NCBI GenBank assembly: GCA_003022485.1
Contig: PXTS01000009.1
Location: forward strand, 1 to 32,234
DNA from: Bacteroidetes bacterium QS_8_68_28
GTDB lineage: Bacteria > Bacteroidota > Rhodothermia > Rhodothermales > Salinibacteraceae
DNA: 32,234 nt
Reading direction: 5' to 3'
A program made the position numbers and the translations under genes. Shown here in pieces: positions 7,685 to 16,773 of this stretch (the stretch's first letter is position 1; every line of letters begins with the position of its first letter). The notes below the pieces were generated by a model. It was given only the letters and a program-made list of their open reading frames with translations. It did not search any database and was not told where the DNA came from.

Positions 7685-7811
7685 CGCGCGCCGCTCGCGG
7701 AGGGCGGACCTGAACGGCGGACCTCTTCCGAGGCCCCCAGGTGGCTCGAGCAGATGCGTTTGCAGTCCGGCATACTCCCAAGCCTCCGCACACGCCTTCC
7801 CCCACGCTCCC

Positions 7812-10013
7812 GTGCACGTTCCACTCCTCATCGGCGTTGCTCTGCTGCTGGCCGTTCCCGCCGCCGCCCAACCGGCGGACACGACCGAGGCGTTCCCCGA
7901 CAGCGCCCGCGTGGCACGCGACGCCGAGGCCGCGCTCGACGACCTGGAGCGCAACGGCTCGGGCGCGGCGCAGCTGGCCGAGCGCCTCGCCACCCTCGTT
8001 GAGCAGCCGCTCGACGTGAACGCTGCCTCCGCCAGCGAACTGGCACAGATTCCGGCCCTTTCCCCATTTGCAGCGCGGAATATCACTCTTCTCCGCCAGC
8101 AACAGGCGTCCTTCGCGTCGCTGGGCGCGCTACGCGCGGCTCAGGGCGTAACCGGCGAGGTCCTCGCGCAGGCACGACCGTACCTGACCGTCGGCCCGGC
8201 GGCCCGTGCAGGACGGCGCTACCCGGCGTCGCCGTCGTTCGGCCAAGTTCTGCGCGGACTCGAGTTCAGCGCGATGCAGCGCGTGACGCGACGGCTCGAC
8301 CTGGGAAAGGGCTACGACCCGGCGGCCGTGCGCCGCGTGACCGCCGAAGGGGACACGATCTTCGCCACCCGCTACCGGGGCGGGCCGGAGCGCATTTACA
8401 CCCGCCTGCGTGCCCGCTACGAGCGCCGCGTGAGCCTCGCCCTGACGCTGGACAAAGATCCCGGCGAGCGCTTCGCCTGGGCGCCGGAGCACCAGTCCTT
8501 CGGCTACGACCACGTGAGCGGGCACGTGGCCCTGCGCGACTTCGGACGTCTCAAGACCGTCGTCGCGGGAGACTTTACCGCCGCCTTCGGCCAGGGACTC
8601 ACCTTCTCGGAAAGCAGCGTCTTTGGGAAAGGGCGCAACGCGGTACGCTCTGTGGCCCAAAGCGGTGGGGGGCTCGACCCCTACGGCTCGGCGGGCGAGA
8701 ACCGCTTCTTTCGCGGCGCAGCAGCCACGGTGCGCCTCACGCCCCGCTTCCGGGCGAGCGCCTTTGCCTCACGCCGCATGCTCGACGCCTCGCTGGTGGA
8801 AGCGGATACGACCTTGCCACGCTCCGGCCCCGACCCGCCCGGCACGGCCCGCGTCACGGCGCTGACGGGAAGCGGCCTTCACCGCACGCTCCGCGAGCTT
8901 TCCAAAAAGGACGCCCTCGGAGAAACACTGGCCGGCGGAGCGCTCCTGTACGACGGGACGGCCTTCCGCGCCGGGGCAACGGGCTACCGCGCCCGCTTCG
9001 ACGAGCCGATCCAGCCGGACACCGCGCGGCTCTTTCGGCGCTTCGACTTCAATGGGCGGCAGGCGACGGCGGCCAGCCTCTTCGGACAGGTTTTTGCGGG
9101 CGACTACCTCTTTTTCGGCGAGGTGGGGCGGGCGCCCGGCGGGGCCGTCGGCGGGATCGGGGGCGTCCAGGCGGAGGTGGGACGCTTCGCAGAGGCGGTG
9201 GTGCTGGCCCGCCACTTCCCACGCGACTTTACCGCGCTGCACGGCTCCGCCTTCGGCGAGCGCAGCGGCCCGCCCCAGAACGAGGCAGGCCTCTACACCG
9301 GCTTGCGCCTGAAGCCCGCGCGGCGCGTCACGGTGAAGGGCTACTTCGACCTGTACCGCTTCCCGTGGGGGCGCTTTGCCGTACCGCGCCCCTCCTCCGG
9401 CTACGACGCGCGCCTTGTCGCCGAGCACCAGCCGCGCGACTGGCTCTCCTACTACGTCCAGCTCCGCACCGAGACGCGCGGGGGCGGGACCGACGTGCTC
9501 GATCCCGCCGGGCGCCCCCTCAACGGGCTGATCGAAGAGACGCGCCAGTCTGCCCGGCTGCACGTGGACTACGAGTTTTCCGACGCGCTGCGGCTGCGCT
9601 CACGCATCGAGGGGGTGCGCTACGTCGAAGACGGGCCGCATTTCGCAAACGAAGATTTCGGCGCGCGGCGCGGTACGGACTACGGCACGCTCCTGTACCA
9701 GGACGTGCGCTGGCGGCCCTTCGAGGGGGTGCGGCTGGACGCGCGGCTGGCGTTTTTCGACACCGACAGCTACGCTGCGCGCGTCTACGCCTACGAAAAC
9801 GACCTGCTTTACGCCTTTAGCGTGCCGGCGCTCTCAGGGCAGGGGCAGCGCTGGTACTTGCTCGCTCGCTGGGCCCCTTCCAAGAACGTCGTGCTGGAGG
9901 CCAAGTACGCGGCCACGCACTTTCGCGGCGTCGAGACCGTCGGCAGCGGGCTGGCGGAGGTCGACGGCCCGCGCCGCCGCGAGATACGTGCACAGGTGCG
10001 GGTCACGTTTTGA
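7812..10013 (+). CDS. Helix-hairpin-helix outer-membrane protein (ComEA-type HhH plus beta-barrel)
   Basis: GTG start at 7812 is supported by the immediate signal peptide MHVPLLIGVALLLAVPAAAQ; no ATG upstream fits. Residues about 65-128 form two HhH motifs: PLDVNAASASELAQIPALSPFAARNI, then FASLGALRAAQGVTGEVLAQARPYL, as in ComEA. The remaining 600 residues are rich in alternating aromatic/polar strands (RIYTRLRARYERRVSLALTLDKDPGE, YEFSDALRLRSRIEGVRYV, VLEAKYAATHFRG) and end in RAQVRVTF, a typical barrel terminus. Proteins with this architecture are common in Bacteroidota and usually called HhH domain proteins. A DNA-binding role for HhH at the surface, such as in DNA uptake, is possible but unproven; it could be only a structural plug. 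Confidence 0.78.
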   Translation: MHVPLLIGVALLLAVPAAAQPADTTEAFPDSARVARDAEAALDDLERNGSGAAQLAERLATLVEQPLDVNAASASELAQIPALSPFAARNITLLRQQQASFASLGALRAAQGVTGEVLAQARPYLTVGPAARAGRRYPASPSFGQVLRGLEFSAMQRVTRRLDLGKGYDPAAVRRVTAEGDTIFATRYRGGPERIYTRLRARYERRVSLALTLDKDPGERFAWAPEHQSFGYDHVSGHVALRDFGRLKTVVAGDFTAAFGQGLTFSESSVFGKGRNAVRSVAQSGGGLDPYGSAGENRFFRGAAATVRLTPRFRASAFASRRMLDASLVEADTTLPRSGPDPPGTARVTALTGSGLHRTLRELSKKDALGETLAGGALLYDGTAFRAGATGYRARFDEPIQPDTARLFRRFDFNGRQATAASLFGQVFAGDYLFFGEVGRAPGGAVGGIGGVQAEVGRFAEAVVLARHFPRDFTALHGSAFGERSGPPQNEAGLYTGLRLKPARRVTVKGYFDLYRFPWGRFAVPRPSSGYDARLVAEHQPRDWLSYYVQLRTETRGGGTDVLDPAGRPLNGLIEETRQSARLHVDYEFSDALRLRSRIEGVRYVEDGPHFANEDFGARRGTDYGTLLYQDVRWRPFEGVRLDARLAFFDTDSYAARVYAYENDLLYAFSVPALSGQGQRWYLLARWAPSKNVVLEAKYAATHFRGVETVGSGLAEVDGPRRREIRAQVRVTF

Positions 10014-10014
10014 G

Positions 10015-10051
10015 GAAGGTTGTTCCTCGGGCCGAAGAACGTTCAACCTTC
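10015..10051. terminator. Stem-loop between convergent genes
   Basis: GAAGGTTG (10015-10022) pairs with CAACCTTC (10044-10051), with further short pairing inside (TCGG/CCGA). It sits immediately after the HhH gene stop and just before the convergent dehydrogenase stop at 10064. No T-tract follows on either strand, so intrinsic termination is only a guess. Confidence 0.4.
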
Positions 10052-10063
10052 AGCTTCCCCCCT

Positions 10064-10918
10064 TCAACCATACCTGAAAAAGCCCTGTCCGGACTTGCGC
10101 CCAAGGTGGCCGGCGGTCACTTTCTGCCGCAAAAGCGGGCACGGGCGGTACTTATCGTCGCCCAGCTGAGTGTGAAGCACCTCCATGATCGAAAGGCACA
10201 CGTCCAGCCCGATAAAGTCTGCCAACGTGAGCGGCCCCATCGGGTGGTTCATGCCGAGGGTCATAACCGTGTCGATGTCTTCGGCGTCAGCGACGCCCTC
10301 CATTAGGCAAAAGATCGCCTCGTTAATCATCGGCATGAGAATGCGGTTGGAAACGAAGCCGGGAAAATCGGCCACTTCCACGGGGTCCTTGCCGAGGTCT
10401 TCGGCGAGCCCTTCGACGGTGTCGTAGACCGCGTCGGTGGTTTCGAGGCCGCGCACGATCTCGACGAGGCTCATCACCGGCACGGGGTTGAAAAAGTGCA
10501 TCCCGACGACGCGCCCGGCGCGCTCGGTCTGCGCCCCAAGCCACGTGATGGAGATCGAAGACGTGTTCGACGCGAGAATCGCTTCGGAGGGAGCGTGCTC
10601 ATCGAGCGCCCGGAACACCTCTTTCTTGACCGATTCCTGTTCGGTCACGGCTTCCACGACGAGATCCGCCTCCGCCGCTCCGCCGGCCAAGTCGATGCGC
10701 CGGGCCACGCGCCCGAGCGTCTGGTCGTGCTCCTCCTGCGTGATCTTCTCCTTTTCGAGCTGGCGGCCCAGGTTTTTCTCGATGGTCTCGACGCCGGCGG
10801 CCAGCAGCTCCTTGCTCTGGTCCACGAGCGTGACCGGGCGGCCCGCCTGCGCGAAGACGTGCGCGATGCCATTGCCCATCGTGCCGGCGCCGACGACGGT
10901 GACGTGCTGGATGTTCAT
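10064..10918 (-). CDS. hbd: 3-hydroxyacyl-CoA (3-hydroxybutyryl-CoA) dehydrogenase
   Basis: A protein of 284 aa from ATG 10918 (MNIQHVTVVGAGTMGNGIAHVFAQAGRPVTLVD), the normal single-function length. It has the dinucleotide motif GAGTMGNGIA, the catalytic His region VVGMHFFNPVPVMSLVEIV, NTSSISIT, the segment DFPGFVSNRILMPMINEA with the conserved Asn, and the C-terminal domain motif GMNHPMGPLTLADFIGLDVCL. The enzyme oxidises L-3-hydroxyacyl-CoA to the 3-oxo form with NAD, or runs the reverse reaction in butyrate or PHB routes. It lies 98 bp downstream of DUF6483 and could be the last gene of the panC-panD unit. The 12 extra codons of the track ORF are leader. Short-chain preference is inferred from the single-domain size. 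Confidence 0.93.
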   Translation of the reverse strand: MNIQHVTVVGAGTMGNGIAHVFAQAGRPVTLVDQSKELLAAGVETIEKNLGRQLEKEKITQEEHDQTLGRVARRIDLAGGAAEADLVVEAVTEQESVKKEVFRALDEHAPSEAILASNTSSISITWLGAQTERAGRVVGMHFFNPVPVMSLVEIVRGLETTDAVYDTVEGLAEDLGKDPVEVADFPGFVSNRILMPMINEAIFCLMEGVADAEDIDTVMTLGMNHPMGPLTLADFIGLDVCLSIMEVLHTQLGDDKYRPCPLLRQKVTAGHLGRKSGQGFFRYG

Positions 10919-11016
10919 GGGGCGCGGGACGTGGTTTGTGGGAGCGCTCGCCAAAGGGGCGTTGCGTGCGGGCGGAGCGCCAACCGACGAAGCGAGTTTT
11001 TTGCAAAATGCAGGGT

Positions 11017-11469
11017 TCAGGTCCCCCCGCGAGCCACGCGCTCGATCTCGGCGAGCGTTTCGCTGCCCAACTTCTCTTTCAGCGTGGCCGCTTCGCTGGC
11101 GGCGTCGAGCGAGAGCGGCGCTCCCTCGGCGGCGGCCCGGCGGCGCAGGAGGAGCGCTCGCGCGTAGCTCTTGCGGGCCTCGGCGGCACGGTTCTTCCCG
11201 GCCAGCAGGTCGCCCTCCACCTTCAAAAGATCGGCCACGGCGGTGGCGAGCTCTGGCTGGAACGCCTCACCGCGCCGGCAGAAGGCGAGCACCGTGCCGA
11301 GCGGACGCCCGCGCAGCGTGCCGTCGGCGTCTTCGTCAAGCGTGCCGAGGGCGCGGTGAACCGTGTGGAGCGCGGCTGCCGTCTCGCCCTGGCGGTGCAG
11401 GTCAAGCACTTCCTGGAGCGCCTGGATCAGCGTCTGGACCTGGCGCATCAGGTAGTCGCGCTGAATCAT
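11017..11469 (-). CDS. DUF6483 family protein, translationally coupled to panD
   Basis: A protein of 150 aa, beginning MIQRDYLMRQVQTLIQALQEVLDLHRQGE, the conserved opening of DUF6483. It is predicted wholly helical, with TPR-like stretches (EPELATAVADLLKVEGDLLAGKNRAAEARKSYARALLLRRRA). No catalytic motif or signal peptide is seen, so it is presumably a cytosolic scaffold or regulatory protein; its function is not known to me. Its ATG overlaps the panD TGA by four bases (ATGA), indicating translational coupling and a roughly fixed ratio to PanD. Confidence 0.75.
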   Translation of the reverse strand: MIQRDYLMRQVQTLIQALQEVLDLHRQGETAAALHTVHRALGTLDEDADGTLRGRPLGTVLAFCRRGEAFQPELATAVADLLKVEGDLLAGKNRAAEARKSYARALLLRRRAAAEGAPLSLDAASEAATLKEKLGSETLAEIERVARGGT

Positions 11470-11894
11470 GCCACCACGGCTTCTTTGGGCACGTCTTCGG
11501 GCATGTCCTCCGGATGGGCGCGCTCTTCGGCGGAAAGGGCCAGCACGTCGTCAATCTCGTTATTCTCACCGACGAGGACGGCAGTGGCCTCGTGATGCTC
11601 GGCCTCCTCGGGCGTCATCTCCGCGTAGGCGATGGCGATGACCTCGTCGCTCTTCGCGGCCAGGCGGGCGGCGGGTCCGTTGAGGCAAACCGTGCGGCTG
11701 CCGTGCGCGGCGGGGATGGTGTACGTCCACAGCCGCCGCCCGTTGTTGACGTTGACGATCTGCACCTTTTCGTACGGAAGAATGCCGGCGGCCTCTAACA
11801 GCTCCTCATCGATGGTGATCGAGCCTTCGTAGTACAGGTCCGCCTCAGTGACGCGCAGGCGGTGCAGCTTGGCCCGGAACATGGTGACGGTCAT
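11466..11894 (-). CDS. panD: Aspartate 1-decarboxylase proenzyme
   Basis: Converts L-aspartate to beta-alanine for pantothenate. ATG 11894 (MTVTMFRAKLHRLRVTEADLYYEGS) is the right start, because it places the self-cleavage pair at Gly24-Ser25 as in the E. coli enzyme; Ser25 becomes the pyruvoyl cofactor. Lys9, Arg54, Thr57, Tyr58 and Asn72 (in the NGPAARL loop) also fall at their expected positions. The C-terminus is about 15 residues longer than in E. coli and acidic (EERAHPEDMPEDVPKEAVVA). It follows panC after 63 bp with a C/A-rich leader, and overlaps DUF6483 by four bases. No panZ/panM-like maturation factor is visible. Confidence 0.97.
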   Translation of the reverse strand: MTVTMFRAKLHRLRVTEADLYYEGSITIDEELLEAAGILPYEKVQIVNVNNGRRLWTYTIPAAHGSRTVCLNGPAARLAAKSDEVIAIAYAEMTPEEAEHHEATAVLVGENNEIDDVLALSAEERAHPEDMPEDVPKEAVVA

Positions 11895-11957
11895 GGGGAC
11901 GTTGGGAAGATTGGAGAGTTTGAAGGTGAGTGGCTGCGCGTCGCACCCCCTCCTTTC

Positions 11958-12854
11958 TCACCTTTCCCCCTTCTCGGCTTCCTCTTGGCTTCCGGCAGTG
12001 ACGAAGGCGTTGTCGATCAGGCGGGTGTCGCCGAAGAAGACGGCCATCGCGGCCAGCACGTCTTGGCCGGGGGCAATCGTCTCGACGGGCTGGAGGTCGC
12101 GCGCGCCGACGACCGCGACGTACTGCGGTTCTGCCAGCGGGGCCTCGGCCAGCGCGTCGCGCATCTGCCCAACCACCGCTTCGGCAGGCTGTTCCTCTGT
12201 GGTCCCGGCGATCAGGCCGTGCGCCGCACACACCGCTTCCGCGAGCACCGGCGCCTGCGCGCGCTCCTCTTGCGAAAGATATTCGTTGCGCGAGGAGCAG
12301 GCCAGCCCGTCGGCCTCGCGCTGGGTGGGCACGCCGGCAATCTCGACGCCGAAGTGCAGCTCTTCGGTCATGCGCCGCAGGATGACGAACTGCTGAGCGT
12401 CCTTTTCACCAAAAACCCCGACGTGCGGGCGGCACAGGTGAAAGAGTTTCGTCACGACGGTGGTGACGCCGCGAAAGTGCCCCGGGCGATGCGGGCCGTT
12501 GAGCGTGTCGACCAGCCCTTCGACCTCCACCCACGCCTGCGGTGCGCCGAGCGGGTACATCTCCTCCGCCGGGGGCGCGAAGACCACATCCACCCCCCCG
12601 AGCGTCTCGAGGGTGTCGAGGTCGCCGTCCAAGTCGCGCGGGTAGGCGTCCAGGTCTTCGCCGGGGCCGAACTGCGCGGGATTAACGAAAATCGAAACGG
12701 TGACGTGATCGGCCTCCTTTTTCGCGCGGCGCACGAGCGCGCAGTGGCCGTCGTGGAGCGCTCCCATCGTGGGCACGAGCGCCAGGCGCCGACCCGCGCG
12801 GCGCGCCTCGTCGGCCTCAGACTGCATCGCCTCGGCGGTCTGAATCATTTTCAT
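11958..12854 (-). CDS. panC: Pantoate--beta-alanine ligase (pantothenate synthetase)
   Basis: Joins pantoate and beta-alanine with ATP to form pantothenate, through a pantoyl-adenylate. The 298 aa length is normal. The HIGH-type site is PTMGALHDGH (28-37), followed by SIFVNPAQFGPGEDLDAYPRDLDGD, FRGVTTVVTKLFHL, GEKDAQQ (149-155) and the KMSKS-equivalent SSRNEYLS (187 onwards), all in the family order. It is the first gene of the leftward panC-panD-DUF6483 unit and diverges from fumC; the 224-bp gap between them should hold both promoters. ATG 12854 or ATG 12848 (MIQTAE) could be the start. Confidence 0.97.
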   Translation of the reverse strand: MKMIQTAEAMQSEADEARRAGRRLALVPTMGALHDGHCALVRRAKKEADHVTVSIFVNPAQFGPGEDLDAYPRDLDGDLDTLETLGGVDVVFAPPAEEMYPLGAPQAWVEVEGLVDTLNGPHRPGHFRGVTTVVTKLFHLCRPHVGVFGEKDAQQFVILRRMTEELHFGVEIAGVPTQREADGLACSSRNEYLSQEERAQAPVLAEAVCAAHGLIAGTTEEQPAEAVVGQMRDALAEAPLAEPQYVAVVGARDLQPVETIAPGQDVLAAMAVFFGDTRLIDNAFVTAGSQEEAEKGER

Positions 12855-13078
12855 GGGCGAGCGGGGGCGAAAGCAGCAACGCCTCCCCCCTTCCGACGAA
12901 CAAAGCGCGGAAGTGTTGCCTTCGGCAGAACGGGGCGGACCGCGAGGGCGGCGGACGGCGATCCTTCATGACGCGACCGGTCCCGCTGCGCTGAGCGACG
13001 CGACAGGGAACGCGCGTTGCCCTCTCCTTCGTTCTCCCCACTCCCCCAATCACCCACGCACCTACGCCCCGCGCTCCC

Positions 13079-14485
<1,407 letters not shown>

Positions 14486-14670
14486 TGGGGCTGCGGATGC
14501 TCCCCGCCTGCCCGCCTGCTGGCGAATACGGCAACACCAGAACACCTGAACACCGAAGCACTAAAAGCTGGCACAGTTTTCCCTCCTTTTGGTACACAAA
14601 AGTGCTGACCGGCGCGTCTGACAGCGTGGCGTGCCGGCTTCCTGGTCTTTTCTTCCCCCTTCCCCGCGCT

Positions 14671-16221
14671 ATGAGCGTCAAAAAGAAAACGTCTGTCGCC
14701 CTTTTCGTCATTGCGGCCTTCCTGGCCGGGGTGTTCTTCACTACCGCCGGGGCCAACGTCTTCGACCTCGGCGAGGAGACGACCCCGAGCAGCCGCGCCG
14801 CCGGCACCACTCGGCTGGCCGGCGCCCCCTACGACTTCCAGTCATCGTTTACGAAGGTGGCCGAGGCGGTCAGCCCGACGGTCGTACAAATCCAGGCCGC
14901 AAAGGCCCCGGATCAGCGCCGCATGAATCCGCTCCGGCGCTTCTTTGGGCGCGGGAGGCCGGACGGCCAGCAGCCGTTGCGTCAGGGCGTCGGCTCGGGC
15001 GTCGTGGTGCGCTCCGACGGCTATCTCGTCACCAACAACCACGTAGTCGAAGAGGCCGAGGAGCTGACGGTGGTAATGCACGACGGCACCCAGTACGACG
15101 GTGAAATCGTGGGCACCGACCCGCAGAGCGACCTGGCCGTCCTCAAAGTAGACGCCGAAGACCTGCCGACCATCTCCTACGCCAACTCTGACAACGTGGA
15201 GGTCGGCGACTGGGTGATGGCCTTCGGCTCTCCGCTTTCGAGGGACCTGGAAAACACCGTCACCGCCGGCATCATCAGCGCGAAAGGGCGCGTGAGCCGC
15301 ACGACCTCAGAGATCAACCAGATCGCCGAGCTGCTCCAGACCGATGCGGCGGTCAACCCCGGCAACAGCGGCGGTCCGCTGGTGAACCTGCAAGGCGAGC
15401 TGGTCGGCATCAACTCGGCCATCGCCTCGCAGACGGGTGGCTACCAGGGCATCAGCTTTGCCATCCCGTCGAACCTCGTCGAGAACATCACGCGCCAGCT
15501 CATCGAGACGGGCGGCGTCGCGCGCGGCTACCTGGGCGTGCGCTTCCGCTCCGTTTCTCCGGCGCTGGCATCGGACCTGAACGTGCCGCGCGGGGCGGCG
15601 CAGGTCGCAGAAGTTACGTCGGGCAGCGCCGCCGAGGAGGCCGGCCTCCAGCAGGGCGACATCATCACGGAGATCAACGGCGAGGAGCTTTCCAACTTCA
15701 ACGAGCTGCGCACGACCGTCGGCTCGAAGCAGCCGGGCGACTCCGTGGAACTGACCGTCGTAAGTGGCGAGTCCGGCGAGGAGCGCACCGTCGACGTGGA
15801 GCTGGGGAACCGCCCGGAGGAGCTTGCTTCCAACAACTCCCCCTCCCGAGACCGAGACGATTCCTCGGGCGGCTCCGGCGCGGAGGAACAGCTCGACGAC
15901 CTGGGCCTGAGTCTCCGCAGCGTCACGCCGCGCTTCTTGCAGCGCCAGCGCCTGCCGGCCCGCGAGGAGTTTCGCGGTGCCGCCATCACCAGCGTGGAGC
16001 CGCGCAGCTATGCCTATCGGGAAGCCGAGCTGCGCCAGGGCCAGATCATCACGCACGTCGCCGGCCAGCGGGTGCGCAGCCTCGAAGAGTTCGTCGAGGT
16101 GTACCGCCAGGTCGAGCCCGGCACTTCGTTTCGCGTGCGCACCCTGCAAGTCAGCGCCAGCCGCGGCGGGGAAGTGCAGTCCGCCTCCGGCCTGACGGCG
16201 TTGCGCAAGCCGTCGAACTGA
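14671..16221 (+). CDS. degP: DegP/HtrA-type periplasmic serine protease with two PDZ domains
   Basis: The chosen start is ATG 14671 (MSVKKKTSVALFVIAAFLAGVFFTTAGANVF), which gives a signal sequence or signal anchor; the 63 codons before it in the track ORF cover a C/A-rich leader. The catalytic triad is complete: His124 in TNNHVVE, Asp154 in DPQSDLAVLK, Ser233 in NPGNSGGPL. PDZ1 begins near RGYLGVRF and carries GSAAEEAGLQQGDIITEINGEEL; the linker is SNNSPSRDRDDSSGGSG; PDZ2 includes GAAITSVEPRSYAYREAELRQGQIITHVAGQRV. The 516 aa fit DegP/DegQ (protein quality control of the envelope), fitting the many outer-membrane genes nearby. A strong terminator follows. Confidence 0.95.
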   Translation: MSVKKKTSVALFVIAAFLAGVFFTTAGANVFDLGEETTPSSRAAGTTRLAGAPYDFQSSFTKVAEAVSPTVVQIQAAKAPDQRRMNPLRRFFGRGRPDGQQPLRQGVGSGVVVRSDGYLVTNNHVVEEAEELTVVMHDGTQYDGEIVGTDPQSDLAVLKVDAEDLPTISYANSDNVEVGDWVMAFGSPLSRDLENTVTAGIISAKGRVSRTTSEINQIAELLQTDAAVNPGNSGGPLVNLQGELVGINSAIASQTGGYQGISFAIPSNLVENITRQLIETGGVARGYLGVRFRSVSPALASDLNVPRGAAQVAEVTSGSAAEEAGLQQGDIITEINGEELSNFNELRTTVGSKQPGDSVELTVVSGESGEERTVDVELGNRPEELASNNSPSRDRDDSSGGSGAEEQLDDLGLSLRSVTPRFLQRQRLPAREEFRGAAITSVEPRSYAYREAELRQGQIITHVAGQRVRSLEEFVEVYRQVEPGTSFRVRTLQVSASRGGEVQSASGLTALRKPSN

Positions 16222-16252
16222 TGACCGCCCCGCTTCTTTTGGACGACGCGAG

Positions 16253-16286
16253 ACCTGCCGGGCCGCAGACGACCCGGCAGGTTTTC
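16253..16286 (+). terminator. Rho-independent terminator after the DegP gene
   Basis: A perfect 10-bp stem ACCTGCCGGG / CCCGGCAGGT (16253-16262 and 16273-16282) with a 10-base loop, followed by TTTTC. It lies 32 bp after the protease stop codon. Confidence 0.9.
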
Positions 16287-16291
16287 TCGTT

Positions 16292-16402
16292 TCACGCCTC
16301 CTCGCCGGCGGCGCGCAGCAGCTCCACGAGGTCGGTGTCGACAATTTCGATGCGGCCGGGCTCGAGGTCGCTTTCTTGGGCGACGGGAACGTCGGTGGGC
16401 AT
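16292..16402 (-). CDS. Possible 36-aa microprotein
   Basis: Too short for the ORF track. ATG 16402 to TGA 16292 encodes MPTDVPVAQESDLEPGRIEIVD... ending LLRAAGEEA: acidic, no signal peptide, no transmembrane segment, not recognised. For it: it is the only sensible reading of the stretch, it starts right after the A/C-rich repeat leader type that also precedes other genes, and its composition resembles real proteins of this window. Against it: size, no homologue known to me, and the frame stays open upstream, so it could be the remnant C-terminus of a longer gene. Confidence 0.35.
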   Translation of the reverse strand: MPTDVPVAQESDLEPGRIEIVDTDLVELLRAAGEEA

Positions 16403-16773
16403 CTTTCGATTGGCGACTTTCGTTGGCGATTTTCGATTGGGCAGCCCGCTGCCCTGCGTTTATCGGTGTGGCACGCAGCTGCGTACTTGAGATCGAGCAG
16501 ACGGGAGCACGGGTCCCAGAACGGCGCGCTTCTTACGAAGACGTTGAAGGCAGCAATCAGTGCAGGCGGTTCGTGGCGCGCCCGGCGTCCGGCAGGTGAT
16601 CGGTGCGGGCGACGGTTTCGGCGTGCCACATGTCGTTGCCCGCTTCTCTGTCAGAGCGACGCGGTTTCGCGGGGCTACGGAGCGAGTAGCCCGAAGCAGG
16701 CCCGCCTTCCGGCCGCGGCAACGACGGCTCCGTGGCTCGCCAGCAGGAACGGATCGCGGTGATCTCCGCATTA
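16403..16773. other. 371-bp gap with repeats and a hairpin, no recognisable gene
   Basis: It begins with three imperfect copies of a 13-14-bp unit (TTTCGATTGGCGA-like, 16404-16442), directly upstream of the microORF on the minus strand. GGGCTAC/GTAGCCC (16672-16678, 16686-16692) forms a 7-bp hairpin about 80 bp beyond the stop of the leftward Omp85 gene, with no T-tract. Track ORFs here (16557-17108, 16560-16835) have unlikely compositions and overlap the Omp85 gene; I see no gene. Confidence 0.6.

Noticed and set aside
15307-16629. 440-aa minus-strand ORF
   Set aside because: Antisense to the DegP gene and across its terminator.
16672-16692. GGGCTAC/GTAGCCC hairpin taken as terminator of the Omp85 gene
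   Set aside because: About 80 bp from the stop and without a T-tract; could be chance in GC-rich DNA.
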